The translations under genes and the position numbers were made by a program. The notes beneath the pieces were generated by a model that was given only the letters and a program-made list of their open reading frames with translations, was not told the DNA's origin and made no database searches. Source: an uncultured Muribaculaceae bacterium (GTDB lineage: Bacteria; Bacteroidota; Bacteroidia; Bacteroidales; Muribaculaceae). From it: a stretch of 64,000 nucleotides of DNA. This document shows positions 43,351 through 51,822 of the stretch, piece by piece. The DNA lies in the NCBI GenBank assembly GCA_910579105.1, contig CAJTRT010000008.1, positions 1 through 64,000 on the forward strand, given 5' to 3'. How positions within the stretch are numbered: the first letter of the stretch is position 1; each line of letters begins with the position of its first letter.

Positions 43351-44685
43351 ATGAAGATCATCCTCTTATCCGGCGGCTCCGGCAAACGCCTGTGGCCCCT
43401 TTCAAACAACTCCCGTTCCAAACAGTTCCTCCGCGTCCTCACCAGGCCCGACGGCGGCAAGGAATCGATGATACAGCGCGTGGTCAGACAGATCCGCGAA
43501 GCCGGGCTGACCGACGAGATCGTTGTCGCGACCGGCATCAACCAGCTCGACGCCATAGGCATACAGCTCGGCAAGGACACCGCCGTCGTGACCGAGCCGG
43601 AACGCCGCGACACTTTCCCCGCGATCGCCCTGGCGTGCTCCTACCTCCGCTCGCAAGGCACCTCGCCCGACGAGCCGGTGATAGTCATGCCCTGCGACTC
43701 ATATACCGAGAACAGCTATTTCTCGACCATCGGCCTTATGGCCAAGGCGGTGGAAGATGGAGTGGCCGACCTGGTGCTCATGGGCGTGCGCCCTACTTAC
43801 CCCTCGGCCAAATACGGCTACGTCGTTCCGGCGGCGGAGCCAGTCGACGGCAAGCCTACCCCGGTGGCGCGCTTCACAGAGAAACCCGACGTTCCCGAGG
43901 CCGAAAGGCTCATCAGCGAGGGCGCTCTCTGGAACGGCGGCGTGTTCGCCTTCCGCCTGGGCTACCTCTCGGCCATCTCCGACCACTATATGCCAGGTGC
44001 TGCCTTCGACGCCCTCCGCGCCGCCTACGGCAGCCTCCCGAAAATCAGTTTCGACTACGAGGTGGTGGAGAAAGCCGACTCGGTAGCGGTGATTCCATTC
44101 GCGGGCGACTGGCGCGACCTCGGCACATGGAACACCCTCACCGACGAGCTGTCGGACCTCACCCACGGCAACGTCATCACCGACGCCTGCTCCTCGACCT
44201 ATGTGATCAACGAGCTGGAAATCCCCGTGGTCTGCATCGGCGCGAAGGATTTCGTCGTGGCCGCGTCGCCCGACGGCATACTCGTATCGGAACGCAAGCT
44301 CAGCGAGAACCTCAAACACCTCGTCGGCGACCTCGGAAAACGCCCCATGTACGAGGAGCGCCGCTGGGGCACCTACAAGGTAATCGACATGGTGGAGTTC
44401 CCTGACGGCTACTGCGCCCTGACCAAGCAGCTGACCATCAACCCCGGCTGCGCCCTGAGCTACCAGCGCCACAACTGCCGCGACGAGGTGTGGACCATCA
44501 TCAACGGCAGCGGCGAAATCGTGCTCGACGGCGAGCGCCGCGCCGTGGGCCGCGGCGACGTCATCACCATCCCCCGCGGGCAGATGCACACCCTCCGCGC
44601 CACCACCTCCCTGACATTCATCGAGGTGCAGCAGGGCACCAACCTCGTAGAGGAAGACATCGAGCGCTTCCCCTTCACCTGGTAA
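43351..44685 (+). CDS. manC: Mannose-1-phosphate guanylyltransferase with C-terminal cupin
   Basis: 444 residues from ATG 43351 (MKIILLSGGSGKRLWPLS), the nucleotide-binding loop at the very N-terminus; upstream in-frame codons run into fcl. The body carries FTEKPD, ISFDYEVVEKAD and GDWRDLGTW of the nucleotidyltransferase domain. A cupin domain follows (about 345-444; DEVWTIINGSGEIVLDG, PRGQMHTL) of the type-II mannose-6-phosphate isomerase family. It makes GDP-mannose from mannose-1-phosphate and GTP, supplying gmd. It closes the three-gene operon and is followed by a terminator-like palindrome. Confidence 0.95.
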   Translation: MKIILLSGGSGKRLWPLSNNSRSKQFLRVLTRPDGGKESMIQRVVRQIREAGLTDEIVVATGINQLDAIGIQLGKDTAVVTEPERRDTFPAIALACSYLRSQGTSPDEPVIVMPCDSYTENSYFSTIGLMAKAVEDGVADLVLMGVRPTYPSAKYGYVVPAAEPVDGKPTPVARFTEKPDVPEAERLISEGALWNGGVFAFRLGYLSAISDHYMPGAAFDALRAAYGSLPKISFDYEVVEKADSVAVIPFAGDWRDLGTWNTLTDELSDLTHGNVITDACSSTYVINELEIPVVCIGAKDFVVAASPDGILVSERKLSENLKHLVGDLGKRPMYEERRWGTYKVIDMVEFPDGYCALTKQLTINPGCALSYQRHNCRDEVWTIINGSGEIVLDGERRAVGRGDVITIPRGQMHTLRATTSLTFIEVQQGTNLVEEDIERFPFTW

Positions 44686-44726
44686 ACCCATCATCCAACC
44701 ACCGGTAACCAAACCGCATAACGTAG

Positions 44727-44753
44727 GGACGCACGGCTCGTGCGTCCTTTTTT
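44727..44753 (+). terminator. Dispersed palindrome acting as terminator of the GDP-fucose operon
   Basis: GGACGCACG-GCT-CGTGCGTCC (44727-44747) is followed at once by six T (44748-44753), so this copy of the dispersed repeat looks like a rho-independent terminator. A degenerate half-copy (GTAGGGATGCAC) occurs at 44812-44823. Confidence 0.75.
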
Positions 44754-44877
44754 ATCCCCCCTCCGGCCCAGGAAGCGGAATATCAATCTCATAAGGCATT
44801 GGTTATCAACGTAGGGATGCACCCCCGCCATTCCCGTAAATACAGACACCATATATTACACACATTCGCGCTTGACT

Positions 44878-44908
44878 TTTGCGAATTACGATATAATCCG
44901 TATCTTTG
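44878..44908 (+). promoter_or_regulatory. Promoter of BspA-like gene
   Basis: TTTG (44878-44881), 19 nt, TATCTTTG (44901-44908), followed by CGGCG: an exact match to TTTG-N19-TAnnTTTG. The ATG at 44937 is 28 nt downstream, so the earlier in-frame start at 44799 is not used. Confidence 0.85.
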
Positions 44909-44936
44909 CGGCGAAACCAAAACATATCACAGCAAT

Positions 44937-46916
44937 ATGATTAAAAAGCTACTGCTTACCCCTCTAATTTTAACAGCTTTTAACTTAACCGCTGTCGAAT
45001 TTTTCAAGGACGGCATCGCTTACGAGCTGCAATACGGCACAGGCAGCTATCTCGACGTTGTTGCCAAACCCGACGGAAGCAAATACACCGGAAACATCAC
45101 CATCCCTTCTTACCCCGACGTTCAGAACAGCGGCACAAGCAAAGGACCATGGCCGGTTTGCGTGATACAAGGCGACGCTTTCGCCGGATGCGGCGAACTC
45201 ACCTCGATAACGCTCCCGGAGACACTGACCGGAATATGGACTGCCTACCAATACCCTGACCACGACGCCACATTTGAATGGGGCGCTTTCGGCGGTTGCA
45301 GGAAACTGACAGCCATAACCATACCGGCAAAAGTCAGCCGTATCGAGCCATACACGTTTGCCGACTGCACATCGCTAAAAACTTTGTCGATACCGGCATC
45401 GGTCCGTTACTCCAACTATGAGTCACTCGCACCATGGTGCACGTCAATGACTTCCATCACCGTTGATTCCAAGAATCAAGACCTATACGCCAAAGACGGC
45501 ATACTTTATTATTTTGAATCGGAGGACGCCAACTATCATCACCGCGACGAATATTGCCTCATTACCTGCCCTGCCGGAAAGACATCGGCCACCATCGCCG
45601 CCAACACCACACTCATAGGGACACACGCTTTCGCCGGTTGCTCGAAAATCACCAAAGTGTCGATACCGGGCAGTTGCACCGCGGTAGGCAGCTGCGCTTT
45701 CGAGGGGTGTACCAGGCTTACGTCTGTCGAATGTATAGCTATTGAACCTCCCGCAGTCGGCAACGACACATTCGAAGCCGCCACACTAAAAGGCACGCTC
45801 ACAGTTCCCGAGTGTGCCCTTGACGCTTACAAGGCCCACGAGGTGTGGGGCAAGTTCAAGACCATCAAAGGAGTGGCCACCACATTCACTTCCAACGGAA
45901 TCGTGTATGACATCCTGGATCATTCCTACAAGTTCGCCTATGTCGCCTACAATAAGTCGAAGACCGGGAAAGTCACCATACCGGCGACCGTAACCAACAA
46001 CGGAATGGAATACTCCGTGGTATACATCGCCGAGCAGGCGTTCTCACCAAGCGTATCCACCGCCAACGAACAAGTCACATCGGTTTCGATTCCAGCCTCG
46101 ATGTTATCAATCGAAAACACCGCGTTTTACGACTGCCAGTCGCTTACGTCAATCTCCGTGGATGCCGGAAACCAGTATTTCAGTGCAAAGGACGGCATCC
46201 TCTATGACAAGGACAAAGCAAACCTGCTCGTATGCCCCCGCGGCAAAACCGGGAGTGTCACCATACCCTCGGGAGTCGCGACAGTTACCGCCCGCTCGTT
46301 CGAGGGTTGCGCGGGAATCACTTCCGTTTCCTTCCCCTCCTCGGTCGAGACCATCGGTGAGAATGCCTTCACTGACTGCCTCGGACTAACAGATGTCAAC
46401 CTCGGCAACGGGTTGAAAGAGGTCGGAGAAAACGCCTTTTGGAACTGCGGACTTACAGAGCTGACGCTTCCCGCGTCGGTCGAGACCGTGAACTATTACA
46501 GCTTCAACATGCCATCGCTCCGCAACGTCACGTCCCTCCGTCTCGGCGCACCGTTCTCCTACGCCGACCTCGTCTTCAGCCCGGAGACATACGAAGGTGG
46601 AATCCTCTTCGTCGAACCCGGTTATGAAAAGGGGTACAGCACCGCCCGCGGCTTCTCCAACTTCAATAGAATACTGGCAATAGGCACCTCCGGCATCACG
46701 TCAGCCGATACGGAAGCCGTCGCAGTGGCATCCCTCAACGGCGGCATAATTATCAAGGGCGCGCCTGCGGGAATACCGGTCAAAGTGCTATCCGCCGACG
46801 GCTCGCTCATCCGAGTTGACAACACCGACGCCAAACCGACCGTAATTTCAAGGCTGCGCCCAGGCCTGTACATCGTCGCCGTCGGCGCGACAACAGCCAA
46901 AATAATCCTCAACTAA
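44937..46916 (+). CDS. BspA-like leucine-rich-repeat surface protein
   Basis: 659 residues from ATG 44937 (MIKKLLLTPLILTAFNLTAVEF, a signal peptide). Repeats of about 22-24 residues of the Treponema/BspA type fill the protein in two blocks: GCGELTSITLPETLTGI, ADCTSLKTLSIPASVR, GCSKITKVSIPGSCTAVG and later ENAFTDCLGLTDVNLGNG. The C-terminal domain ends SRLRPGLYIVAV...KIILN, a variant of the LQG/PGIY tail found on other secreted proteins here. BspA-like proteins mediate adhesion to host or bacterial partners. It has its own well-matched promoter and no coupled neighbours. Confidence 0.88.
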   Translation: MIKKLLLTPLILTAFNLTAVEFFKDGIAYELQYGTGSYLDVVAKPDGSKYTGNITIPSYPDVQNSGTSKGPWPVCVIQGDAFAGCGELTSITLPETLTGIWTAYQYPDHDATFEWGAFGGCRKLTAITIPAKVSRIEPYTFADCTSLKTLSIPASVRYSNYESLAPWCTSMTSITVDSKNQDLYAKDGILYYFESEDANYHHRDEYCLITCPAGKTSATIAANTTLIGTHAFAGCSKITKVSIPGSCTAVGSCAFEGCTRLTSVECIAIEPPAVGNDTFEAATLKGTLTVPECALDAYKAHEVWGKFKTIKGVATTFTSNGIVYDILDHSYKFAYVAYNKSKTGKVTIPATVTNNGMEYSVVYIAEQAFSPSVSTANEQVTSVSIPASMLSIENTAFYDCQSLTSISVDAGNQYFSAKDGILYDKDKANLLVCPRGKTGSVTIPSGVATVTARSFEGCAGITSVSFPSSVETIGENAFTDCLGLTDVNLGNGLKEVGENAFWNCGLTELTLPASVETVNYYSFNMPSLRNVTSLRLGAPFSYADLVFSPETYEGGILFVEPGYEKGYSTARGFSNFNRILAIGTSGITSADTEAVAVASLNGGIIIKGAPAGIPVKVLSADGSLIRVDNTDAKPTVISRLRPGLYIVAVGATTAKIILN

Positions 46917-46988
46917 CCATTCGCCCCACAACGCATAGCGTGGGAAACTGGATTTTGGTAACACTGCCCGTAATTTGTGTTATGCGCG

Positions 46989-47016
46989 ATCGCGAAGTTA
47001 GGAATAACTTCGCGAT
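46989..47016. promoter_or_regulatory. Dyad overlapping predicted promoter
   Basis: A perfect 12-bp inverted repeat, ATCGCGAAGTTA (46989-47000) and TAACTTCGCGAT (47005-47016), 4-nt loop. The right arm begins with TAACTTCG (47005-47012), the variant -7 element for the gene at 47074. It can be read as an operator over a promoter, or as a terminator of the upstream BspA-like gene. Confidence 0.55.
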
Positions 47017-47073
47017 TGTGATATAGTACACCGACCAGAACTCCGCTTATACCAATCAAAATTCCGCATATCT

Positions 47074-48579
47074 ATGAAAAAAGGCCGAAAGGGGACGTAT
47101 CGGAAAATCCGCATAGCGCTCGCCGCCATATTCTTCCTGTGCGTGACGCTGCTCTTCCTCGACTTCACGGGCACGGCGCACCAGTGGCTCGGATGGACTG
47201 CCAGAATCCAGCTACTCCCGGCGCTGCTCGCCCTCAACATCGGGGTTATCATAGCCCTGGTGGCTCTGACGCTGCTGATGGGGAGGGTCTACTGCTCCGT
47301 GATCTGCCCGCTGGGAGTGATGCAGGACATTTTCGGATGGCTCGGGAAAAAGAGCAAAAGAAACCGATACTCGTTCTCGCCGGCAAAAAAAACGCTCCGT
47401 TACTCGATGCTCGCCGTCATGGCGCTCGCAATAATCCTCGGCATCGGTTCGGTTGTGGCGCTGCTTGCCCCATACAGCGCCTACGGCCGCATAGCGCAGA
47501 ACCTTTTGCAACCCATATGGATCTGGGGAAACGACCTGCTGGCCGACTGGGCCGCGAGCCGCGACAGCTACGCCTTCCACCATGCCGACGTATGGCTCCG
47601 CGGCACAGCCACTTTCGCAATCGCCGCGGCCACGCTCGCGATTCTCGGCTTCCTCGCCTGGCGTAACGGACGCACCTACTGCAACACCATATGCCCCGTG
47701 GGTACCATGCTGGGATTTCTCTCGCGCTTCTCGCTACTTAAACCCGTGATCGACACATCGAAATGCAACGGCTGCGGCCTCTGCGCGCGCAACTGCAAGG
47801 GGGCGTGCATCGACAGCAAGAACCACGCGATCGACTACTCGCGGTGTGTGGCCTGCATGGACTGCCTCGAGAAGTGCTCGCAGGGAGCCATATCTTACAC
47901 CATCGCCCGCAAAACCGCCCACACCGCGGAAAGCAATCCCGCCGGCACAGACAGCTCGCGCCGGGCATTCATGACCGCCGCCGTCGCGGCAGGCACCACC
48001 GCGCTCCTCAAAGCGGAGGAAAAGACGGTCGACGGCGGCCTGGCGGCGATTACCGAAAAGAAGATTCCCGCCCGCACAACCCCTATCGTGCCACCCGGCG
48101 CACGGGGCATAAAGCACCTCACACGCCACTGCACCGGTTGCCAGCTCTGCGTGGCCGTCTGCCCCAACGGGGTGCTTCGCCCCTCTACCGATCCGGAAAC
48201 CCTTATGCAGCCCCGGTCTTCCTACGAGCGAGGCTACTGCCGCCCCGAATGTACCAGGTGCTCGGAGGTGTGCCCCGCGGGAGCCATCGTAAAGATTGAC
48301 CGGGCCGACAAGTCGTCAATCCAGATCGGCCACGCCGTATGGATCAAGGAAAACTGCGTGCCGCTGACCGACGGCGTGGAGTGCGGCAACTGCGCACGCC
48401 ACTGCCCTGTCGGCGCAATCCAGATGATTTCCTCCGACAGTGAGAGCCCCGACTCGCCCAAAATCCCGGTAGTTAACGCCGAACGCTGCATCGGCTGCGG
48501 CGCGTGCGAGAACCTCTGCCCCGCCAGGCCGTTCAGCGCCATATACGTCGAGGGACACGAACGGCACAGGACAATCTAA
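47074..48579 (+). CDS. Polytopic membrane iron-sulfur protein, NapH-like with ferredoxin domains
   Basis: 501 residues. Four or five membrane helices in the N-terminal 230 residues carry two CxxxCP motifs (YCSVICPLG, YCNTICPVG) as in NapH-type quinol oxidases. Two 4Fe-4S motifs (CNGCGLCARNC, CVACMDCLEKC) follow. A Tat-like stretch SSRRAFMTAAVAAG comes next, then four further cysteine clusters: CTGCQLCVAVCP, CTRCSEVCP, CGNCARHCP and CIGCGACENLCP. This resembles a fusion of NapH-like and NapG-like parts. It probably moves electrons from the quinone pool to a periplasmic partner, perhaps the aldo-keto reductase 19 bp downstream. Partner and acceptor are inferred. Confidence 0.85.
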   Translation: MKKGRKGTYRKIRIALAAIFFLCVTLLFLDFTGTAHQWLGWTARIQLLPALLALNIGVIIALVALTLLMGRVYCSVICPLGVMQDIFGWLGKKSKRNRYSFSPAKKTLRYSMLAVMALAIILGIGSVVALLAPYSAYGRIAQNLLQPIWIWGNDLLADWAASRDSYAFHHADVWLRGTATFAIAAATLAILGFLAWRNGRTYCNTICPVGTMLGFLSRFSLLKPVIDTSKCNGCGLCARNCKGACIDSKNHAIDYSRCVACMDCLEKCSQGAISYTIARKTAHTAESNPAGTDSSRRAFMTAAVAAGTTALLKAEEKTVDGGLAAITEKKIPARTTPIVPPGARGIKHLTRHCTGCQLCVAVCPNGVLRPSTDPETLMQPRSSYERGYCRPECTRCSEVCPAGAIVKIDRADKSSIQIGHAVWIKENCVPLTDGVECGNCARHCPVGAIQMISSDSESPDSPKIPVVNAERCIGCGACENLCPARPFSAIYVEGHERHRTI

Positions 48580-48598
48580 ACAACACCCTGATAAAGCG

Positions 48599-50008
48599 AT
48601 GAGACAGATCAAAAACATAGACCGCCGCGAATTTCTAAAACGCCTCGGAGCGGGGGCGGCGGGAGCTTCGGCAGCCGCCCTGGCCGGATGCGGAGCCAAC
48701 GACGGGAAGACCGCGCAAGCCATCGTGTCGCAGACGGAAATCCCCACCGACGGCATGACCTACCGCGTCAACCCAACGACCGGCGACAAGGTGTCGCTCC
48801 TGGGATACGGATGCATGCGCTGGCTCGACATGGGAGGCGGCGCGGGGAGCGATGCCGCCTCCGATCTTGACCAGGAAACCATCAACTCGCTGGTTGACTA
48901 CGCCATAGCCCACGGAGTAAACTATTTCGACACATCGCCCGCCTACTGCATAGGGCGCTCGGAACGGGCCACGGGGATAGCGCTGAAACGGCATCCCCGC
49001 GACAAGTACTTCATAGCCACCAAACTGTCGAATTTCGCGCCGTCGACCTGGACCCGCGAGGCGTCGCTCGGGATGTACCACAACTCGTTCAAGGAGCTGC
49101 AAGTCGACTACATCGACTACCTGCTCCTTCACGGCGTGGGCATGGGTAGCGGCATGGAGGAGTTCAACGCCCGCTATATCGACAACGGCGTGCTCGACTA
49201 CCTTCTGAAAGAGCGCGAGGCAGGCCGCATACGCAACCTCGGTTTCTCCTACCATGGCGACGTGGCCGTGTTCGACCACATGCTGGCCAACCATGACAAA
49301 TACAAGTGGGACTTCGCGCAGATCCAGCTCAACTACCTCGACTGGGAACACGCCAAGGAGATAAACCCGAGAAACACAAACGCCGAATACCTCTACGGCG
49401 AGCTGGCCAAACGCGGAATCCCGGCCATAATAATGGAACCCCTGTTAGGCGGACGGCTGTCAAACGTGCCCGACCACATCGTCGCACGGCTGAAACAGGC
49501 CGAGCCGGAACGGAGCGTGGCCTCCTGGGCCTTCCGGTTCGCGGGGAGCTTCCCCGACGTGCTGACTGTGCTGAGCGGCATGACCTATATGGAGCATCTG
49601 CAAGACAACCTCCGGTCGTTCGCCCCGCTCGTCCCCCTGACCGACGCAGACCGCGGTTTCCTCTACGAGACGGCCAACCTGATGGTCCAGTACCCCACCG
49701 TCCCATGCAACGACTGCAAATATTGCATGCCGTGCCCCTACGGGCTCGACATACCCGCCATACTGCTGCACTACAACAAATGCGTCAATCAGGGGAACGT
49801 GCCCGAAAGCCGCCAGGCCGAGAACTACCGACAGGCGCGTCAGGCTTTCCTGGTGGGTTACGACCGCAGCGTGCCGAAACTCCGGCAGGCCAGTCACTGC
49901 ATCGGCTGCGGCCAGTGCGCACCACATTGCCCGCAGAGCATCAATATTCCCAAGGAGCTGCAAAGAATCGATAGTTTCGTGGAACAACTAAAACAAGGCA
50001 CGCTTTGA
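48599..50008 (+). CDS. Aldo-keto reductase with Tat-type signal and C-terminal Fe-S cluster
   Basis: 469 residues. The N-terminus reads RREFLKRLGAGAAGA, a twin-arginine-type motif, then a lipobox-like AGC. The aldo-keto reductase barrel contains YGCMRW, a catalytic region YFDTSPAY, and WDFAQIQLNYLDWEH. The C-terminal part has Cys-rich NDCKYCMPCPYG and CIGCGQCAPHCP, so one or two 4Fe-4S clusters. The family is common in anaerobes with unknown substrates. Export with a bound cluster and cofactor would fit Tat. It is in an operon with the membrane Fe-S protein upstream. Confidence 0.88.
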   Translation: MRQIKNIDRREFLKRLGAGAAGASAAALAGCGANDGKTAQAIVSQTEIPTDGMTYRVNPTTGDKVSLLGYGCMRWLDMGGGAGSDAASDLDQETINSLVDYAIAHGVNYFDTSPAYCIGRSERATGIALKRHPRDKYFIATKLSNFAPSTWTREASLGMYHNSFKELQVDYIDYLLLHGVGMGSGMEEFNARYIDNGVLDYLLKEREAGRIRNLGFSYHGDVAVFDHMLANHDKYKWDFAQIQLNYLDWEHAKEINPRNTNAEYLYGELAKRGIPAIIMEPLLGGRLSNVPDHIVARLKQAEPERSVASWAFRFAGSFPDVLTVLSGMTYMEHLQDNLRSFAPLVPLTDADRGFLYETANLMVQYPTVPCNDCKYCMPCPYGLDIPAILLHYNKCVNQGNVPESRQAENYRQARQAFLVGYDRSVPKLRQASHCIGCGQCAPHCPQSINIPKELQRIDSFVEQLKQGTL

Positions 50009-50439
50009 CAACTAAGAGGCACAATCTCAACGAGATACTGCGCAAGGGGAACCACTCCCTCGTCGTAGGAGCGGCCGACGGCACTATCGCCACTTTCAAC
50101 GGCCGCGGTATCGCCGACCTCTATGGCATCCTCGCAAGCAGCAGCCTACTGCGAGACGCCGACGTGGCCGACAAGGTCGTGGGCAAAGGAGCCGCCGCTC
50201 TGATGATCTTAGGCGGTGTGCGCTCCCTCAGCACCGCCGTGATCAGCGCTCCGGCTCTCGGACTGTTCCGGCAGGTTCCCGCGATAGAGGTCAGGTTCGA
50301 GAAAAAGGTGCCGAACATCATCAACCGCAAAGGGGACGGCCCCTGTCCCGTTGAAACCATCTGCGGGCCATACGCTACCGCGGAAGAGTGTCTGCCCCTG
50401 ATTACCAGATTTATCCAATCACAAAACCACGCAAAATGA
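50005..50439 (+). CDS. DUF1893-like protein
   Basis: 144 residues starting with TTG at 50005, overlapping the stop of the aldo-keto reductase (TTGA). The motif KGNHSLVVGAADGTIATFNGRGIADLYGIL and KVVGKGAAALMILGGV (shortened) matches DUF1893, a small cytidine-deaminase-like fold without known function. A pair CPVETIC near the C-terminus could bind metal. It sits between the reductase and the ECF S-component, with overlaps on both sides. Function unknown. Confidence 0.75.
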   Translation: MTTKRHNLNEILRKGNHSLVVGAADGTIATFNGRGIADLYGILASSSLLRDADVADKVVGKGAAALMILGGVRSLSTAVISAPALGLFRQVPAIEVRFEKKVPNIINRKGDGPCPVETICGPYATAEECLPLITRFIQSQNHAK

Positions 50440-50948
50440 ACAACTCCGCCACCTCCCTACGACTTTACTCGCTCGGTTACAGCGAACTCCGCACATACAT
50501 CGCGGCCGCTATCTTTATAATCGGCAACATAGCGCTGCCGCAGCTCGCCCACCTCACAGCCGCCGGAGGGCCTACATGGCTGCCGATATACTTTTTCACC
50601 CTCGTAGGAGCTTATAAATACGGCTGGAAAACGGGCCTTATCACCGCGGCGGCGTCCCCGCTGGCGAACTCCTGGCTGTTCGGCATGCCCCACCCCGCGG
50701 CTCTTCCGGCAATCCTTCTGAAATCTGTCCTTCTGGCAATATTCGCGGGGATAGCGGCCAACCGCTTCAAAAAAGCGTCGCTATGGATGCTCGCGGTGGT
50801 TGTACTGGCCTACCAGGCTGTCGGCACCCTCGGCGAATGGGCCATGGCCGGCGACTTTTTCACAGCCGCCCAGGATTTCCGCATCGGCCTCCCCGGCATG
50901 CTGTTACAGATTTTTGGCGGCTGGATTGTCATCAACCAACTGAAATAA
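50436..50948 (+). CDS. ECF transporter substrate-binding S component-like membrane protein
   Basis: 170 residues from ATG 50436 (overlap ATGA with the upstream gene). Five to six hydrophobic segments and TFT-like small-residue patterns (AAIFIIGNIALPQLAH, GWKTGLITAAASPLANSWLFGMPHP) resemble S components of energy-coupling factor transporters. These bind a vitamin or metal and use shared ATPases encoded elsewhere. No ECF ATPase or T gene is nearby. The operon position with redox proteins suggests a cofactor precursor or metal as cargo, which is inference. Confidence 0.7.
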   Translation: MNNSATSLRLYSLGYSELRTYIAAAIFIIGNIALPQLAHLTAAGGPTWLPIYFFTLVGAYKYGWKTGLITAAASPLANSWLFGMPHPAALPAILLKSVLLAIFAGIAANRFKKASLWMLAVVVLAYQAVGTLGEWAMAGDFFTAAQDFRIGLPGMLLQIFGGWIVINQLK

Positions 50949-50959
50949 CAAGAAACGCC

Positions 50960-50998
50960 AAATTGTAGGGACGCACGAGCCGTGCGTCCCTACAATTT
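50960..50998. repeat. Dispersed palindrome copy between convergent genes
   Basis: A perfect 18-bp inverted repeat with a 3-nt loop (50960-50977 and 50981-50998), core GGACGCACG/CGTGCGTCC, flanked by AAATTGTAG. It is the most complete copy in the window and probably ends both the ECF S gene and the convergent B3/B4 gene. Confidence 0.8.
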
Positions 50999-51070
50999 GA
51001 ATGGGAAATACGAGTTCGGCAACACCCTCCATACCAATCCAATATCACACATTTAATTCAACCAGGAACG

Positions 51071-51745
51071 TCAGGGACGGAACATCTCCACGGCAACCTC
51101 CCCCGCGGCGCAATAGCGGCGCAGGAGGTCGGCATATAGCCGGGCCACATCGGCCGGGGGCATCTCTTCGCCGTAGATATTAACACACACCGTCAGATTC
51201 CTGGTGTCAGCGATTATCTTTGTGCGCTCGTTGTCGCTGGTCGGGGTGCCGACGCCGCCCGCCGCGTCGCGATATACCGGCATCCCCTCGATATTGATCA
51301 GGCCGCGGCCTATCCCCTCGTACGGCTCCCCGGCACGCCCGACGCCGAGCACCAGCCTGTCGCCCTGGATCTTGTCGGAATCAAAAGCCCCGATCGCGTA
51401 ACCGCTCGCGATTGACACATAGTTGCAGACATCCACCAGGTTGTCAATGAAATACAATCCCTTGCCATTGACAATGCGGCGCATGAGCTGCTCCTGCGCC
51501 GGGCGGTAGCGGTTAGGTTCTTTGCCGAGCGCCTTGTAAGCGGCGCGGGTAGCCGCGATTCCCGGACGATGGTTGATGTCGGGCAGCTCATAAGAGCCTT
51601 CCACACGCTCGGCCAGTTCTTCCAACGCCCGCCGCAGTTCCGGGTCGGTGGGCCCGTTGGCCACTTCCGCCGCGATCCTCACCACAACCAGCCCCGGGGC
51701 CGCGGCGGCTATTGCCGGCTCAAACTCAATACTCACTTCCTTCAT
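51071..51745 (-). CDS. B3/B4 tRNA-binding-domain protein
   Basis: 224 residues covering the B3/B4 domain of phenylalanyl-tRNA synthetase beta chains as a free-standing protein. Typical stretches are SYELPDINHRPGIAATRAAYKALGKEPNRYRPA (shortened), NLVDVCNYVSIASGYAIGAFD and GRGLINIEGMPVYRDAAGGVGTPTSDNERT. Free B3/B4 proteins are thought to edit or sense mischarged aminoacyl-tRNA, but that role is not shown for this type. It is monocistronic and convergent with the Fe-S/ECF operon. Confidence 0.85.
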   Translation of the reverse strand: MKEVSIEFEPAIAAAAPGLVVVRIAAEVANGPTDPELRRALEELAERVEGSYELPDINHRPGIAATRAAYKALGKEPNRYRPAQEQLMRRIVNGKGLYFIDNLVDVCNYVSIASGYAIGAFDSDKIQGDRLVLGVGRAGEPYEGIGRGLINIEGMPVYRDAAGGVGTPTSDNERTKIIADTRNLTVCVNIYGEEMPPADVARLYADLLRRYCAAGEVAVEMFRP

Positions 51746-51786
51746 GATCCTATCGCTTTTATTTCCGCGAATTTACCCATTTTTTG

Positions 51787-51794
51787 TAATTTCG
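51787..51794 (+). promoter_or_regulatory. -7 element of the TonB receptor gene
   Basis: TAATTTCG followed by CGG, four nt before the most upstream ATG (51799). Transcription would start at or after that ATG, so either the message is leaderless or translation begins at 51823 or 51832. Confidence 0.45.
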
Positions 51795-51822
51795 CGGAAT
51801 GTTTGACCTCCGAAAGCCTCTT

